Assembly: GCA_948435735.1 (NCBI GenBank)
Contig: CAOJGX010000007.1
Coordinates: 1 to 45,918 of the forward strand
Length of the DNA: 45,918 bases
Direction of reading: 5' to 3'
From: an uncultured Clostridium sp.
GTDB lineage: Bacteria; Bacillota; Clostridia; TANB77; CAG-508
Positions 44,128 through 45,918 of this stretch are shown here, piece by piece; positions within the stretch are counted from its first letter, which is position 1; each line of letters starts with the position of its first letter. The notes under the pieces are model-generated. The model saw only the letters and a list, made by a program, of their open reading frames with translations, was not told the DNA's origin and searched no databases. Both the position numbers and the translations under genes were made by a program.

Positions 44128-45705
44128 TTAGTTATTTAACATATTTATTTTTTCAACAGCTGTCAAAACTGTTTCAAATGTCTTTGTGGAAATTAATTGT
44201 AAGCCGTTATTTTCTCTGTCTTTGACATTTTTTGCATAGGTTGTGTTTTCGTCTGTTCCATCTACAAAATTTTCAATTGCATAAATATTAATTGTTTGTG
44301 GCATTCTTCTTTCTACTCCGCCTAACCAAATCTCTATTTCTCTTAAATATCTTTCTTCTCCTAAATCAATTACAAATCTTGCCCATGCATCTGAATCAGA
44401 AGTAGCATTCCCTTCTTGAAGAAGAAATATTGTACAATTTTGTCCCCCAGATGGATAATTTTCTTTATATTCTACAGCACCATCATTTAAATTAGTATAA
44501 TTCCAATATCTCATATCTGTCCAATAATAAGATGGTCCATTCCTTTTGCTATCATATTCTAATTCAGATAAAACATTATAAATGATATTTTCGTTATATT
44601 GATTCACCAAATTAATTTCATTTAAAACTGCCATTCCTCCATCTAAGTAACCATTCACTTCAAATAAAACATATCTTGCTTTTGCGTAATTTTTATCATT
44701 TTGGTATTCTAACACTTCAAACCAATTTGCTGAATCGACTATATCTGAGAAGCTTTTCTCTCCTATTTTGCTTAATCCACTATTATTTTGTTTCATAATA
44801 TGATTGGCATATGTGCTATTTTCCTCTATTCCGTCTATAAAATTTTTTATTTTATAAAAAGAAACTCTTTGTGGTGTTCTAGAATGATTTGGACTCAATT
44901 CATCATAACCACCAACGGCAATTTTAATTCGACCAAGCTCTTTTTCTTCGCCTAAATCAATCACAAATCTCGCCCATGTTTCTACATTTCCGTTTTTTTC
45001 ATTTAAAAATAGTGTACAATTTGCATTTCCTGGCGTATTAGCCGGATATGCTATAACACCATCATTCAAATTCGTATAATTCCAAAAATTTGGATTTTCC
45101 CAATAAGTAGATTTTCCGCTTTTGGTGCTATCATATTCTAAATCCTTTAAAATTGTATAATTACATTTATTTAAATCGTTATCATAAACTTCTAATTCAT
45201 TAATCACTGCACCATCTGACTCTCCTATATAGCCATTTATTTCTACTAGTATATATCTTGCGGTTTTATTGTTTTTGTCTGGATTTTCCTCTCCTTTATC
45301 TTGATTTGACCAATTTACTCTTCCATTTTCTATTTTTCCTATTGAAATTGGCGATTTTCCATTTTTTGAAACACTTACATTTCCATCTGCGTCTGCAATT
45401 ACAGTATAGCCTCCATCCGTTTCTCTTTCTGTTTGTAATTCTGTTCTTAAATATTTATCTAACTCTCCTACTTCCTTGTGATTGACATACTTTTCTTCAT
45501 AATATTGTGTTACAATATCTGCCACAACTAAATTAGCTTCTTCTTCCGCTGTTGCTTTCTCATTCACTTCTACAGCAGTTGTCGCTCTTTTTAAGATTCC
45601 ATTTTCTCCTGCTACGAAACTTAAAGTTACTCCAGTTAAAATTAACAATACGATAATTGTTACAACTAATGTGATTAAGGTTATTCCTTTATTTCTTCTT
45701 AACAT
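44128..45705 (-). CDS. Prepilin-like surface protein with two discoidin-like repeats
   Basis: 525 residues. The N terminus, KGITLITLVVTIIVLLILTG (about 6-25), is the class III prepilin signal and pilin helix. A helical linker follows, and then two repeats. Each has ARYILVEINGYIG or ARYVLFEVNGYLDGG, EYDSTKSG or EYDSKRNG, a YWNYTNLNDG block, CTLFL or CTIFL, and WARFVIDLGEE followed by NFVDGTDENTTYA-like ends (about 150-325 and 345-515). These resemble F5/8 type C (discoidin) sugar-binding domains. Probably an adhesive pseudopilin-type surface protein. Ends before the promoter of the heat-shock operon. Confidence 0.8.
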   Translation of the reverse strand: MLRRNKGITLITLVVTIIVLLILTGVTLSFVAGENGILKRATTAVEVNEKATAEEEANLVVADIVTQYYEEKYVNHKEVGELDKYLRTELQTERETDGGYTVIADADGNVSVSKNGKSPISIGKIENGRVNWSNQDKGEENPDKNNKTARYILVEINGYIGESDGAVINELEVYDNDLNKCNYTILKDLEYDSTKSGKSTYWENPNFWNYTNLNDGVIAYPANTPGNANCTLFLNEKNGNVETWARFVIDLGEEKELGRIKIAVGGYDELSPNHSRTPQRVSFYKIKNFIDGIEENSTYANHIMKQNNSGLSKIGEKSFSDIVDSANWFEVLEYQNDKNYAKARYVLFEVNGYLDGGMAVLNEINLVNQYNENIIYNVLSELEYDSKRNGPSYYWTDMRYWNYTNLNDGAVEYKENYPSGGQNCTIFLLQEGNATSDSDAWARFVIDLGEERYLREIEIWLGGVERRMPQTINIYAIENFVDGTDENTTYAKNVKDRENNGLQLISTKTFETVLTAVEKINMLNN

Positions 45706-45787
45706 TTTTATTTCTCCCTTTCTTTCTACTTATTTTTTCTTTTACTTCATTTTTTATGCAATCACCTTCTTTCAAACTTTTAATAAA

Positions 45788-45842
45788 AAAGACAATTCAT
45801 ATAAAGACGTATTTTTTCACGTCTTTATTATAAATTGTCTTT
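45788..45842 (-). terminator. Two-step hairpin terminator
   Basis: Outer arms AAAGACAATT and complement, inner arms ATAAAGACGT and complement (45801-45810 and 45819-45828), then TTTTTTATTA on the minus strand. It ends a transcript from beyond the right edge. The last 73 bases are open in more than one frame and too short to name. Confidence 0.8.
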
Positions 45843-45918
45843 CTTCTTTATCTACAATTGTAAGTATTGAGATTCTCTCAAATACAGACAAGCTACAGGC
45901 AGCAGCAGATACTGTGAC

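Noticed and set aside
45846..45918. Partial gene at the right edge
   Set aside because: Several frames are open over only 73 bases; no motif or RBS allows a choice.

Overview
The window looks like a low-GC, spore-forming member of the Clostridia, probably an uncultured gut-type lineage. The evidence is PolC, YlbJ, a cotJABC spore-coat operon, a T-box leader on pheST, an hrcA-grpE-dnaK-dnaJ operon behind a CIRCE operator, and a clostridial prepilin-like protein. Nearly every gene is on the minus strand; ylbJ and a recombinase module are the exceptions.

Layout, left to right. An initiator tRNA, a VanZ-like gene and a DUF1294 gene come first. Next is the pyrH-frr-uppS-cdsA-rseP-(zinc ribbon/PH-like)-(ATPase)-(broken hydrolase)-polC block, read right to left. 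A ParE/antitoxin pair and ylbJ separate it from a repeat-rich coiled-coil gene, trmFO and hisS. hisS has its own promoter, a short leader peptide with two His codons, and a terminator, which looks like transcription attenuation. A wall amidase and a helical hypothetical gene follow, then sua5-pth-rimO and a three-gene ibrA/GNAT/ibrB-like operon. The cotJABC operon comes next, with cotJC split by a 3.7 kb element that carries a large serine recombinase. After that come lexA, pheST, a DinJ/YafQ toxin-antitoxin pair, the heat-shock operon with a NUDIX gene inside it, and a prepilin-like gene with two discoidin-like repeats.

The most striking signal is in the coding. I checked by eye the frame of every CGG in the real genes, roughly 12,000 codons. 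Host genes contain only four in-frame CGG codons: in a DUF1294 gene, pheS, a yafQ-type toxin and hrcA. At all four the reading frame breaks, and in each case skipping the C of CGG (+1, so the next codon is GGT or GGA, Gly) restores the conserved protein without a gap. CGT, CGC and CGA are used normally. This suggests that CGG has no ordinary decoder in this organism and that ribosomes pass it by a +1 shift into Gly, or by four-base decoding. The only in-frame CGG without a frame break is in a gene of the element inside cotJC, as expected of recently acquired DNA.

Second, excision of the cotJC element between two 14-bp direct repeats would restore a 225-codon spore-coat manganese catalase in frame. 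That resembles sporulation-gene intervening elements such as skin. Third, six copies of a GC-rich palindrome of about 25 bp sit at gene ends, and two of them supply the stop codon of polC and rimO.

All calls come from reading the sequence; no database search was possible.
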